The notes below the pieces were generated by a model. It ran no database searches, had not been told where the DNA came from, and saw nothing but the letters and a program-made list of their open reading frames with translations. A DNA stretch of 45,775 nt from RUG334 sp045599645 (lineage in GTDB: Bacteria > Muiribacteriota > Ozemobacteria > Ozemobacterales > Ozemobacteraceae). Shown in pieces: positions 18,007-24,804 of the stretch; position 1 is the stretch's first letter, and each line of letters begins with the position of its first letter. The translations under genes were made by a program, and so were the position numbers. The stretch covers positions 1-45,775 of the forward strand of contig JAZRWI010000054.1 in NCBI GenBank assembly GCA_045599645.1, in the 5' to 3' direction.

Positions 18007-18023
18007 CTAAGGTCTAGATACTC
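18007..18023 (-). promoter_or_regulatory. Candidate HutP-type RNA site (NAG-N4 triplet repeat)
   Basis: On the minus strand the sequence GAGTATCTAGACCTTAG gives three NAG triplets spaced by exactly four bases. It begins within the ATPase stop codon and lies about 10 nt before the stem-loop at 17970-17997. HutP of Bacillus subtilis binds UAG triplets with this spacing. A HutP-like protein is the first gene of this operon. Function is inferred. Confidence 0.45.
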
Positions 18024-19143
18024 ATTCTTCCTTGCGACCGATTCTAGTAGTATCGGAGCTCTTGAAGAGATGCATCTTACTCAGTGGGATGCCGACTGTT
18101 ACAGTCTGACCAACTTCTGCCTTAACTGTCGGAGCAACTCTAGCATTGAAGCTGAGACCATTGCAGTCAAGATAGAGATAGGTTTCTGCACCCATTGGTT
18201 CTGTAAGATCTACATTGCAAGAAAGCTTCAGACAAGGTTCTTTTGCGACATCATCGCCAACAAGGAGGTGTTCTGGTCTGATACCGATGGACATATCGTC
18301 TTCCAGCTGATCAGCCTTGAAAAGGTCGGCAAGTTTAATATCCCAATCAATCTTACCTTCAGAGCCTTCTCCTGGCAACAAGGTCAAACCCTTTTCAGTG
18401 CGTTTAACCTTCTTAACGTTCATTGGCGGTGAACCGATGAACTGTGCTACAAATACGTTAGCTGGCTTTGAGTAGATTACAGATGGAACGTCATACTGCT
18501 GAATGATACCATCAGCAAGAATAACGATACGGTCAGCCATTGTCATAGCTTCAACCTGGTCATGAGTTACATATACGAATGTAGTCTGCAATCTCTGGTG
18601 AAGCTTCTTAATTTCTTTGCGCATCTGAACACGCAATTTAGCATCGAGGTTAGAAAGAGGTTCGTCCATAAGGAATACCTTTGGTTCGCGAACCATTGTT
18701 CTACCAAGAGCAACGCGCTGGCGCTGACCACCTGAAAGCTGCTTTGGAAGCTTATCAAGATATTCAGTGATTTCGAGCCATTCGGCAGCGTCTTTAACGC
18801 GTCTGTCAATTTCGTCCTGAGGAATCTTTTTAAGCTTGAGACCGAAAGATAAGTTTTCTTTAACAGTCATGTGTGGATAAAGCGCATAGTTTTGGAAAAC
18901 CATTGCTATATCACGGTCTTTTGGTGGCAGATTGTTAACAACAGTGTCACCAATAAGAATTTCGCCGCTAGTAATGTCTTCAAGACCGGCAATCATACGT
19001 AAGCTAGTACTTTTACCGCATCCTGAACCACCAACGAGAACGACAAATTCTTTGTCTTTGATGAACAAATCGATACCTTTTACAGTAGCGTCTTTGTTGC
19101 CATCATAGTGTTTCACTACCTTTTTAAAAGTAATTGAAGCCAT
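18022..19143 (-). CDS. ugpC: MalK/UgpC-type sugar ABC transporter ATPase
   Basis: This 373-residue protein is a CUT1-family ATPase. It has the Walker A GGSGCGKST at 38-46, the Q-loop in MVFQNYALYP, the signature LSGGQRQR from 136, the Walker B FLMDEP ending at Glu161 and the switch His194. The C-terminal 130 residues form the TOBE/regulatory domain typical of MalK, UgpC and MsmK. Such ATPases often energise several sugar ABC transporters. It lies 14 bp after EIIB in the PTS operon, and the matching membrane permeases are absent here, so it either serves permeases encoded elsewhere or has another role. Confidence 0.93.
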   Translation of the reverse strand: MASITFKKVVKHYDGNKDATVKGIDLFIKDKEFVVLVGGSGCGKSTSLRMIAGLEDITSGEILIGDTVVNNLPPKDRDIAMVFQNYALYPHMTVKENLSFGLKLKKIPQDEIDRRVKDAAEWLEITEYLDKLPKQLSGGQRQRVALGRTMVREPKVFLMDEPLSNLDAKLRVQMRKEIKKLHQRLQTTFVYVTHDQVEAMTMADRIVILADGIIQQYDVPSVIYSKPANVFVAQFIGSPPMNVKKVKRTEKGLTLLPGEGSEGKIDWDIKLADLFKADQLEDDMSIGIRPEHLLVGDDVAKEPCLKLSCNVDLTEPMGAETYLYLDCNGLSFNARVAPTVKAEVGQTVTVGIPLSKMHLFKSSDTTRIGRKEE

Positions 19144-19157
19144 GCTTTGCCCTCGCT

Positions 19158-19619
19158 TTACAGAATGTCACCCAATGGCTTAGGTTCATTTTGGGGAGTG
19201 GGTTGAAATATAGGTTCAACACCGGATTTGATGATTAAATCGAAATACTTTCGGTCTTCATCATCAACATGTAATGCCTCGAATATTTCTTCCTTACCTT
19301 CCTTTGAATGCATGCCGCCTACATTGAAGCGTTCCGGTTTGATACCGGCCTGCAAACATTCCCAGGCATCCTTCGGGGAAGATACAAGAATAAAGGAATT
19401 TTCATCAACGTCATCTTCACTGATTTCAGAAGGAGAATAAAATTCTAGTTCTACTTCAGGTGGGACGCTGAGCGACATTAGATCCTGCCGCATAGAATCT
19501 TCTGCAACTGAATTGTTTACAACAACAAGATTTTCTGGCTTGATTTCGGGTAGCCAACCAACAATAACCTGCCCGTGGACAAGTCTATCATCGATTCTTA
19601 AAAATGCAATAGTCGTCAT
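19158..19619 (-). CDS. PTS mannose-family EIIB component
   Basis: This 153-residue cytoplasmic protein is the IIB subunit of a mannose-type PTS. The N-terminal sequence FLRIDDRLVHGQVIVGW contains the phospho-accepting His15. Length and fold-determining motifs are normal for the family, including VVVNNSVAED near residue 33. It takes phosphate from EIIA and phosphorylates the sugar entering through EIIC/EIID. It overlaps the EIIA gene by 4 bp and precedes the ABC ATPase gene. EIIA and EIIB are separate proteins here rather than the fused ManX of Escherichia coli. Confidence 0.93.
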   Translation of the reverse strand: MTTIAFLRIDDRLVHGQVIVGWLPEIKPENLVVVNNSVAEDSMRQDLMSLSVPPEVELEFYSPSEISEDDVDENSFILVSSPKDAWECLQAGIKPERFNVGGMHSKEGKEEIFEALHVDDEDRKYFDLIIKSGVEPIFQPTPQNEPKPLGDIL

Positions 19620-20035
19620 ACTCGTTTCTTAGCCGCTCTTTTTTCAAAGAATTCTTTCAGATTAATTATGCTTTTAACACCACTGTTGGAAATCTGTGCT
19701 GAGAGCTCCTTGAGACTCAGGCTTTCTCTGCTGGTAATTGCTTCTACAAGCATCGGCAGATTAACACCAGTGACTACTTCAACGTCTGTTCTGCTCTTCA
19801 TTATTTCAATGCTGACATTAGTAGCGCTTCCGCCCATAATATCAGTGAGAATCAAACAACCGTCTGTGGTGAATTCGCAAGTTGCAGCTGCGGCCTTCTG
19901 CTTTAAGTCTTCCAAGGATTCGCGGGCCATAAAGGTTACTGCTTTTATTTCCTTTGCTTCCCCTACAATCATTGAAGCTGTAGCAACAAGCTGTTCAGAA
20001 AGCTGGCCATGGGTTACAACTACGATACCTATCAT
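19616..20035 (-). CDS. PTS mannose-family EIIA component
   Basis: This 139-residue cytoplasmic protein is the IIA subunit of a mannose-type PTS. His9 in VVVTHGQLSEQL is the phosphorylation site. The TDIMGGSATNV motif near residue 66 and the GVNLPMLVEA motif near residue 94 are typical of the family. It receives phosphate from HPr and gives it to EIIB. It starts 4 bp after the HutP-like gene ends and overlaps EIIB by 4 bp, so the three are translated from one message. Confidence 0.93.
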   Translation of the reverse strand: MIGIVVVTHGQLSEQLVATASMIVGEAKEIKAVTFMARESLEDLKQKAAAATCEFTTDGCLILTDIMGGSATNVSIEIMKSRTDVEVVTGVNLPMLVEAITSRESLSLKELSAQISNSGVKSIINLKEFFEKRAAKKRV

Positions 20036-20039
20036 TCGG

Positions 20040-20498
20040 TCAATCCTCCAAGCAGTGATAGAGAATACGACATGCAGAGATTTCGTGGTCTACATCAAGG
20101 CCAGGAAGTCCAATGCTGCCGTAGATTCCCATTGCAATATCATTATCGCGAACAGCCAGGCCTATCTTCAAGCCGCCTCCGGACACACTCATAAGAGAGC
20201 TGTCAAAGGAAGCCAGAACGCCTTCCACCAAGGAAGTTATAACATGGCGGTTCTTCATATTGATAGTCAAAAGGCCGCTATTTTCAGCGGCACCAAAAGT
20301 GTTGCGAAGTATCTTACTCTTGAGGTTATCGCCACAGCCACCAGCTCTGGTAATTACCGCAAAGATGTTATGCTTCTTCAGTTGTTCAACCAACTCGTCA
20401 TCGAGTTCGTTGTCTATCATGCTGCATAGCAAAGCAGCCTTAGATAAGGAAACTGTTCCATTCTGTTGTAATACGTCTTCTATGTGAATCATGTACAC
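20040..20498 (-). CDS. HutP-like RNA-binding regulator
   Basis: This 152-residue protein resembles HutP, the histidine-dependent antiterminator of the Bacillus hut operon. The C-terminal segment with GLKIGLAV, then DIAMGIYGSIGLPG, then DHEISA matches the HutP core order of GLRFAV, then WIAVSLYGTIGAP, then EHETFG. The metal-binding His of the last motif is kept. The earlier HxxxH pair of HutP is only partly kept (RHVITS), so the ligand may differ. It is the first gene of the PTS operon. The start is GTG at 20498, with GGAAACGA just upstream; an ATG at 20492 is the alternative. A NAG-N4 repeat that could be its target lies at 18007-18023. Confidence 0.7.
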   Translation of the reverse strand: MYMIHIEDVLQQNGTVSLSKAALLCSMIDNELDDELVEQLKKHNIFAVITRAGGCGDNLKSKILRNTFGAAENSGLLTINMKNRHVITSLVEGVLASFDSSLMSVSGGGLKIGLAVRDNDIAMGIYGSIGLPGLDVDHEISACRILYHCLED

Positions 20499-20525
20499 TC
20501 GTTTCCGATTGCAATAATTGTGTCA

Positions 20526-20554
20526 ATTATAGATTCGACTATTCAATAAGTCAA
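20526..20554 (-). promoter_or_regulatory. Strong sigma-70-type promoter of the PTS operon
   Basis: TTGACT and a perfect TATAAT are separated by 17 bp on the minus strand. The predicted transcript starts about 20 nt before the HutP-like gene. The leader is too short to hold an attenuator, so regulation by RNA binding would have to act inside the operon. Confidence 0.85.
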
Positions 20555-20658
20555 GAAAACAAATTTATTTATCAATAAAAAAGATTGAAATATTTGTTAA
20601 AGAAATATCAACTCTTTCCGATTAAGGTGATGGATTTGTTTGCCTCCTTAATTTTCGG

Positions 20659-20868
20659 GCCGAGTAATAAACTCGGCTTCCTTTGTTTTAGGTTAGCAAC
20701 GGATAACAGGATTTTTGCGGATGAAGCAGACCAAGCAGGCCGATTAGCAGGCCAGTTTTTTAGCCTCGGTATTAGTTGGTTTGTAGTTTACCAGCGTAGG
20801 TTTGTGGTTTACGTAAGTGCTCAGGAGTTGATATATTTGGCTTGGCGACGAGAAAATTTCTCGGCCAA
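20659..20868. repeat. Intergenic hairpins and degenerate repeat modules
   Basis: The stretch from 20555 to 20900 has no gene. It holds a perfect hairpin (GCCGAGT/ACTCGGC, 20659-20677) and a module GCAACGGATAACAGGAT from 20694 that recurs inverted near 30029-30044. A palindrome CGAGAAA/TTTCTCG (20849-20863) is bounded by TTGGC and GCCAA arms. Confidence 0.6.
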
Positions 20869-20869
20869 A

Positions 20870-20897
20870 AGCTAACAGCCGAAAGCCAATAGCGGTT
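20870..20897 (+). repeat. Heptanucleotide repeat (AGCNNNN), 4 units
   Basis: Four consecutive 7-bp units begin with AGC: AGCTAAC, AGCCGAA, AGCCAAT, AGCGGTT. Related arrays are at 21879-21913, 21966-22021 and, inverted, 29975-30009. Confidence 0.6.
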
Positions 20898-20900
20898 GTT

Positions 20901-21800
20901 TCATTCTTCTTCCGGGATTTCGAGGCGTTCAGGGAATTCTGGGCAGATCTGGTATGGCACCAAGAAAAGCTTCTTATCTCTGCGATATATCTCTGCTGCG
21001 CCATTTCCCTTCTTAGAAGGTTTAAGTTCCGAATCATCGTAATAGCTTTCTATGGTGAAGCTGTATTTTTCCTTACCGCCATATATCTTATGACCGACGC
21101 ACTTTACATGCTGGCTGGAATAAAAATCACCAAAGGTTTTCAACTCAACCATATCGGTTCTTCCACAAGTCATCGTATAGATAAAAGTCTGTTTTTTACC
21201 ATCCTTGCTTTCATAAACAAATTTATGGGTTCCTGCAAAAGGATTAACATACGGAGGAATCTTTTCACTTTTTTCCGGGTCATAGCCACATATAGGAATT
21301 ATATTGTCTATAAATTTCTTAGCAGCTTCATAAAAGCCAGCAGGAGCACGACAACCATTAAAGCTCATATAAAAGCTTTTTCCATTATCAAAAACAATTC
21401 TTATGTGAGCATCTCTAGTCATTGGCAGACCATTAATTTCCACACACCAGCCATTAAACTTCAATAAACCACTTTCACGCACATATTTTTCAATATTCGC
21501 CTTAAGTTCACTGGTAACGCTGGCAGAAAAATTCTGGCTTAAATAAAAATTAGAGTTTTTGTTCATGGAGGTCTTGAAAACTTCCTGGTTCATATTTATG
21601 CCATAAGATGGACCTTCGTCATAAAATGAAAATGAAAGTTCTTTTATAGAAGACTTTTCATCTTCCATGGAAGAGCAGGTTTCATTAGAGCAACGATAAC
21701 CGCCACACATCGTAGGTTCAAACACTCCCCCCGGCCTCCTGTCACTTGCATAAACAGCACAAACAACAATCACCAAGCCCAAAATTATAGCTATTTTCAT
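20901..21800 (-). CDS. Secreted protein of unknown function
   Basis: I do not recognise this protein of about 299 residues. It has a clear N-terminal signal segment (about residues 1-18, IILGLVIVVCAVYAS) and a Cys-rich mature N-terminus with CGGYRC and CSS sequences. A central region has charged and aromatic residues around the motif MSFNGCRAP, with further Cys at WCVEING and ICGYDP. The several cysteines suggest disulfides in an exported protein. The ATG at 21800 is preferred because the signal peptide begins there; an upstream in-frame codon at 21836 adds 12 residues of no signal character. It stands alone, with repeat-rich DNA on both sides. Confidence 0.65.
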   Translation of the reverse strand: MKIAIILGLVIVVCAVYASDRRPGGVFEPTMCGGYRCSNETCSSMEDEKSSIKELSFSFYDEGPSYGINMNQEVFKTSMNKNSNFYLSQNFSASVTSELKANIEKYVRESGLLKFNGWCVEINGLPMTRDAHIRIVFDNGKSFYMSFNGCRAPAGFYEAAKKFIDNIIPICGYDPEKSEKIPPYVNPFAGTHKFVYESKDGKKQTFIYTMTCGRTDMVELKTFGDFYSSQHVKCVGHKIYGGKEKYSFTIESYYDDSELKPSKKGNGAAEIYRRDKKLFLVPYQICPEFPERLEIPEEE

Positions 21801-21878
21801 ATTTATATTAATCCGCCCTATTCGTAATAATATCATTATATAATTCTACGGTCCTGCTTTCAACCCTTCAAACATTCC

Positions 21879-21913
21879 AGCTTATAGCTTCGAGCTTTCA
21901 GCTATCAGCCGAG
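21879..21913 (+). repeat. Heptanucleotide repeat (AGCNNNN), 5 units
   Basis: Five consecutive units read AGCTTAT, AGCTTCG, AGCTTTC, AGCTATC and AGCCGAG. The AGCTATCAGCCGAG end is found again, inverted, at 29975-29988. Confidence 0.7.
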
Positions 21914-21965
21914 AGAGTGATTCTTTTATATCATTAGAGTATAAAGTCTGTTTCAATAGGCTTTA

Positions 21966-22021
21966 AGCTTTAAGCTTTAAGCTTTAAACTTCGAGCTTAA
22001 AACTTCTGACTCATAGCTTGC
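21966..22021 (+). repeat. Heptanucleotide repeat, eight units
   Basis: Three perfect AGCTTTA units are followed by the diverged units AACTTCG, AGCTTAA, AACTTCT, GACTCAT and AGCTTGC, all in a 7-bp register. The array ends 20 bp before the flavodoxin promoter. Confidence 0.75.
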
Positions 22022-22041
22022 AAAAATAGAATATCAATCTA

Positions 22042-22071
22042 TTGAGCGATTAACAAAACTTAGGGTATAAT
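22042..22071 (+). promoter_or_regulatory. Promoter of the flavodoxin gene
   Basis: TTGAGC and a perfect TATAAT are separated by 18 bp. A strong GGGGAGGAAC ribosome binding site follows before the ATG at 22099. Confidence 0.75.
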
Positions 22072-22098
22072 CATAAAAACTATTGGGGAGGAACTAAC

Positions 22099-22650
22099 AT
22101 GAAATCATTACTTTGTATTGCTGCCGTTGCCAGTGCATTACTTATGCCAGCCATTGCATCTGCCCAGGCAGCCGACAAGACACTTGTAGCTTATTATTCA
22201 TGGAGTGGTAACACCAGACTTGTTGCTGAAGAAATAGCCAAAGCCACAGGTGCTGACCTTTTCGAAATCGTTCCAGTGAAAGCTTACCCAACAGAATATA
22301 AAGCCTGCACAGAAGTAGCAAAAGCAGAAATCAATGCAAACGCAAGACCAGAATTGAAGAGTTTTCCAAAAGATCTTTCAAAATACAGCAAAATCTATAT
22401 TGGCAGCCCCAACTGGTGGGGAACCATGGCACCTCCAGTCGCTACCTTCATAGAAAAATGTGGCGACCTTAACGGCAAAACCATTTACCCATTCTTCACC
22501 CACGGTGGTGGCGGAATGCAGAATTGCGAAAACGATGTTAAAACTCTTGCAGAAAAATCCTTTGGCAAGGTTTGGCCTGCACGGTGCTGGCCAGGCGCGG
22601 AAGTAAAGGATAATCTAGAAAACATCCGCATGTGGGGCAAGACTAACTAA
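22099..22650 (+). CDS. Secreted flavodoxin-like protein
   Basis: This 183-residue protein has a typical signal peptide (about residues 1-25, ending ASAQA) followed by a complete flavodoxin domain. The FMN-phosphate loop is YYSWSGNTR near residue 33, and the second flavin loop region is GSPNWWGTMAPP near residue 101. The motif THGGGGMQNC near residue 135 is typical of the Flavodoxin_4 group. FMN-dependent electron transfer outside the cytoplasm is inferred, with the partner unknown. It has its own promoter and is followed after 4 bp by a DUF1294 membrane protein, which may be co-expressed. Confidence 0.88.
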   Translation: MKSLLCIAAVASALLMPAIASAQAADKTLVAYYSWSGNTRLVAEEIAKATGADLFEIVPVKAYPTEYKACTEVAKAEINANARPELKSFPKDLSKYSKIYIGSPNWWGTMAPPVATFIEKCGDLNGKTIYPFFTHGGGGMQNCENDVKTLAEKSFGKVWPARCWPGAEVKDNLENIRMWGKTN

Positions 22651-22654
22651 CAAT

Positions 22655-22927
22655 ATGACAACAGCCAGCTATATAACAATCTATCTTGCTGCCATAAACA
22701 TTGTTGGCATACTTGTCATGTGGCTGGACAAATTTAAAGCCAGAAACAGCTACTGGAGGATTCCAGAAAAATCACTGTTTTTGGTCAGCGCAATAGGTGG
22801 CAGTATCGGCACCTGGGCTGGTATGTATATATTCAGACACAAAACCAAGCATAGGCATTTTGTTGTCGGTATGCCACTTATTTTAGCTATTCACATCGGC
22901 TGTGCATATTATTTCTTCTTCCAATAA
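22655..22927 (+). CDS. DUF1294 family small membrane protein
   Basis: This 90-residue protein has three hydrophobic segments. It shows the DUF1294 signature: MWLDKFKA after the first helix, then RIPEKSLFLVSAIGGSIG, then the basic HKTKHRHF motif before the last helix. The length fits the family, and no biochemical function is known for it. It starts 4 bp after the flavodoxin stop codon and is followed closely by a secreted unknown protein, so the three genes probably share the promoter at 22042. Confidence 0.88.
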   Translation: MTTASYITIYLAAINIVGILVMWLDKFKARNSYWRIPEKSLFLVSAIGGSIGTWAGMYIFRHKTKHRHFVVGMPLILAIHIGCAYYFFFQ

Positions 22928-22986
22928 TTTTGTTCATTGCCCATAGACAAAGTTTTAGACAATATGTAATCAACGGTGAAATTACA

Positions 22987-23643
22987 ATGAAAACGAGAAT
23001 ACTATTAGGCATAATAATCTTTCTATGTCTTGCATTAGGACTATGGGCAGCAGGGGGAAGTGATATGTTCTTTTTTACTTCTAAGTGTGGTGAAGCTATT
23101 AAATACGCACATTATCTTGCCAAATGGGAAAGTTCCTACGACAAGGGCGCAAAAACCGCCTATTCAATATTTGAAAAAGATTTAAAAGGTAATTATGAAA
23201 CAATAAAGTTCATAACCCACCCTGCCCCACCATATTATTTTTTAGTAGCCCACATCGAAAGAGAAATTTCCTACCACCGTGCAATCAATATCGACAATGG
23301 CGTTGTCATAAGACCAAACTCAATGAGTGACCTGGAAGATTTCCTAAAACATATTCAGATTTTAAACACAACTGATACTGCCTTACACCTAGCAGAAATG
23401 ATCCATTGCTTTCATGCCGGCGCCCCAATGGCGCTGGTCAAAACCCATGAGGACGAAGACTGGCGTGCTGAACAGAATGAACCTAAGTTTACCAAGAATG
23501 CAGATGGTTCTGTGACATTAGTTTATGACCTTATTAATACAGGCCGAAGCGTTGCAGTAATACAATGCACATTAAACGTCGCTCCGGACTACAAGGCCTC
23601 CCTCAAATTCTTAGAGAAAAGCAAAACCAAGAATAATCAATAA
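22987..23643 (+). CDS. Secreted protein of unknown function
   Basis: I do not recognise this protein of 218 residues. The N-terminus is a hydrophobic signal segment (IIIFLCLALGLWAAGG). The rest is soluble, with several His and Cys residues, including HPAPPYYFLVAH near residue 78 and a conserved-looking MIHCFHAGAP near residue 140, and a beta-rich end. The start is placed at the ATG at 22987, where the signal peptide begins and GGTGAAA lies upstream; an ATG at 22930 is also in frame. It follows the DUF1294 gene and is probably the last gene of the same small unit. Confidence 0.65.
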   Translation: MKTRILLGIIIFLCLALGLWAAGGSDMFFFTSKCGEAIKYAHYLAKWESSYDKGAKTAYSIFEKDLKGNYETIKFITHPAPPYYFLVAHIEREISYHRAINIDNGVVIRPNSMSDLEDFLKHIQILNTTDTALHLAEMIHCFHAGAPMALVKTHEDEDWRAEQNEPKFTKNADGSVTLVYDLINTGRSVAVIQCTLNVAPDYKASLKFLEKSKTKNNQ

Positions 23644-23714
23644 CCACAATTAGCCGAGAAGCCTCATAAGTAAATTTCTAAGTAACTCCATATGTCGCTT
23701 TGCTACAAGGAATC

Positions 23715-23743
23715 TTGACCTTTGGGTTAGGTGGTGGCATAAT
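23715..23743 (+). promoter_or_regulatory. Promoter of the capEGF genes
   Basis: TTGACC and CATAAT are separated by 17 bp. The predicted transcript starts about 20 nt before the GTG start of capE at 23773. Confidence 0.7.
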
Positions 23744-23772
23744 GTTTATACTTCAAGCTTGGAGAGACAAAG

Positions 23773-24804
23773 GTGACATTATTTGCAGGTAAAACCCTAA
23801 TGATTACCGGTGGGACAGGTTCCTTCGGCAATGCAGTCTTAAACAGATTTCTCTCGTCAGATATTGGCGAAATCCGTATTTTTTCACGAGACGAAAAAAA
23901 GCAGGATGACATGCGCCATGAATTTCAGACAAAAATGCCTGAATATGCTGATAAAATCAGCTTTTACATTGGCGATGTAAGAGATTTACAGTCTGTAAAA
24001 AATGCAATCCATGGAGTAAATTTTATTTTCCATGCGGCCGCTTTAAAGCAGGTTCCTTCCTGTGAATTCTTTCCAATTGAAGCAGTAAAAACCAATGTCC
24101 TTGGTACTGAAAATGTTTTAACAGCAGCCATTGATGAAGGCGTTGAAACAGTAGTCTGTCTCTCTACCGATAAAGCAGCCTACCCTGTTAATGCCATGGG
24201 CACCTCCAAGGCAATGATGGAAAAGGTTATTGTAGCCAAAAGCAGAACCACAAAGAAAACAAAAATCTGCTGCACAAGATATGGTAATGTAATGTGTTCC
24301 AGAGGTTCTGTCATTCCTCTTTGGATAGACCAGATAAGAAACGGAAGTAACATTACAATTACAGACGGTTCCATGACAAGATTCATCATGTCATTAGATG
24401 AAGCAGTAGATCTTGTTTTATTTGCATTTGAAAAAGGTGAATCTGGCGATATTCTTGTTCAAAAGGCTCCTGCCTGCACTATTCAGAATCAGGCTGAAGC
24501 AGTCTGTGATTTATTCAAGGCAGACAAGAACAAAATCAAAGTTATTGGCATACGTCATGGTGAAAAGATGTATGAAACTTTGCTTACCAACGAAGAATGC
24601 GCTCACGCAATAGATATGGGAAATTTCTACCGTGTTCCATGCGATAAGCGCGGCTTGAATTACGACCAGTATTTTACCAAGGGTGAAGCCGAAAGAAATA
24701 CTCTAACCGAGTTTAACTCCAGCAATACAAAGCTTCTTAGTGTTGAACAGGTAAAGGAAAAACTTCTTGCATTAGATTACATCCAGGAAGAATTAAAAAA
24801 ATGA
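23773..24804 (+). CDS. capE: UDP-GlcNAc 4,6-dehydratase/5-epimerase (FnlA/WbjB/CapE)
   Basis: This 343-residue protein belongs to the extended SDR family and closely resembles FnlA/WbjB/CapE. These convert UDP-GlcNAc to the 4-keto-6-deoxy-L-talose and related intermediates in the first step toward UDP-N-acetyl-L-fucosamine. The NAD(P)-binding motif TGGTGSFG is at residues 13-20, and IFSRDEKKQDDMRHEF and HAAALKQVPSCEF follow. The catalytic segment is STDKAAYPVNAMGTSK, where Met replaces the usual Tyr of YxxxK, as in this enzyme group. The start is GTG, with GGAG 8 nt upstream. It overlaps capG by 4 bp. Confidence 0.9.
   Translation: MTLFAGKTLMITGGTGSFGNAVLNRFLSSDIGEIRIFSRDEKKQDDMRHEFQTKMPEYADKISFYIGDVRDLQSVKNAIHGVNFIFHAAALKQVPSCEFFPIEAVKTNVLGTENVLTAAIDEGVETVVCLSTDKAAYPVNAMGTSKAMMEKVIVAKSRTTKKTKICCTRYGNVMCSRGSVIPLWIDQIRNGSNITITDGSMTRFIMSLDEAVDLVLFAFEKGESGDILVQKAPACTIQNQAEAVCDLFKADKNKIKVIGIRHGEKMYETLLTNEECAHAIDMGNFYRVPCDKRGLNYDQYFTKGEAERNTLTEFNSSNTKLLSVEQVKEKLLALDYIQEELKK

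Noticed and set aside
20659..20677. GCCGAGT/ACTCGGC hairpin as a terminator
   Set aside because: On neither strand is it directly after a gene with a T-run following. It fits the intergenic repeat pattern better.
20870..22021. The heptanucleotide arrays as further HutP-type RNA targets, because they also give NAG with 4-nt spacing
   Set aside because: They lie upstream of the flavodoxin transcript start, or on the strand opposite to the flanking genes, so they are probably not in the relevant mRNAs. The spacing match follows from the 7-bp period itself.
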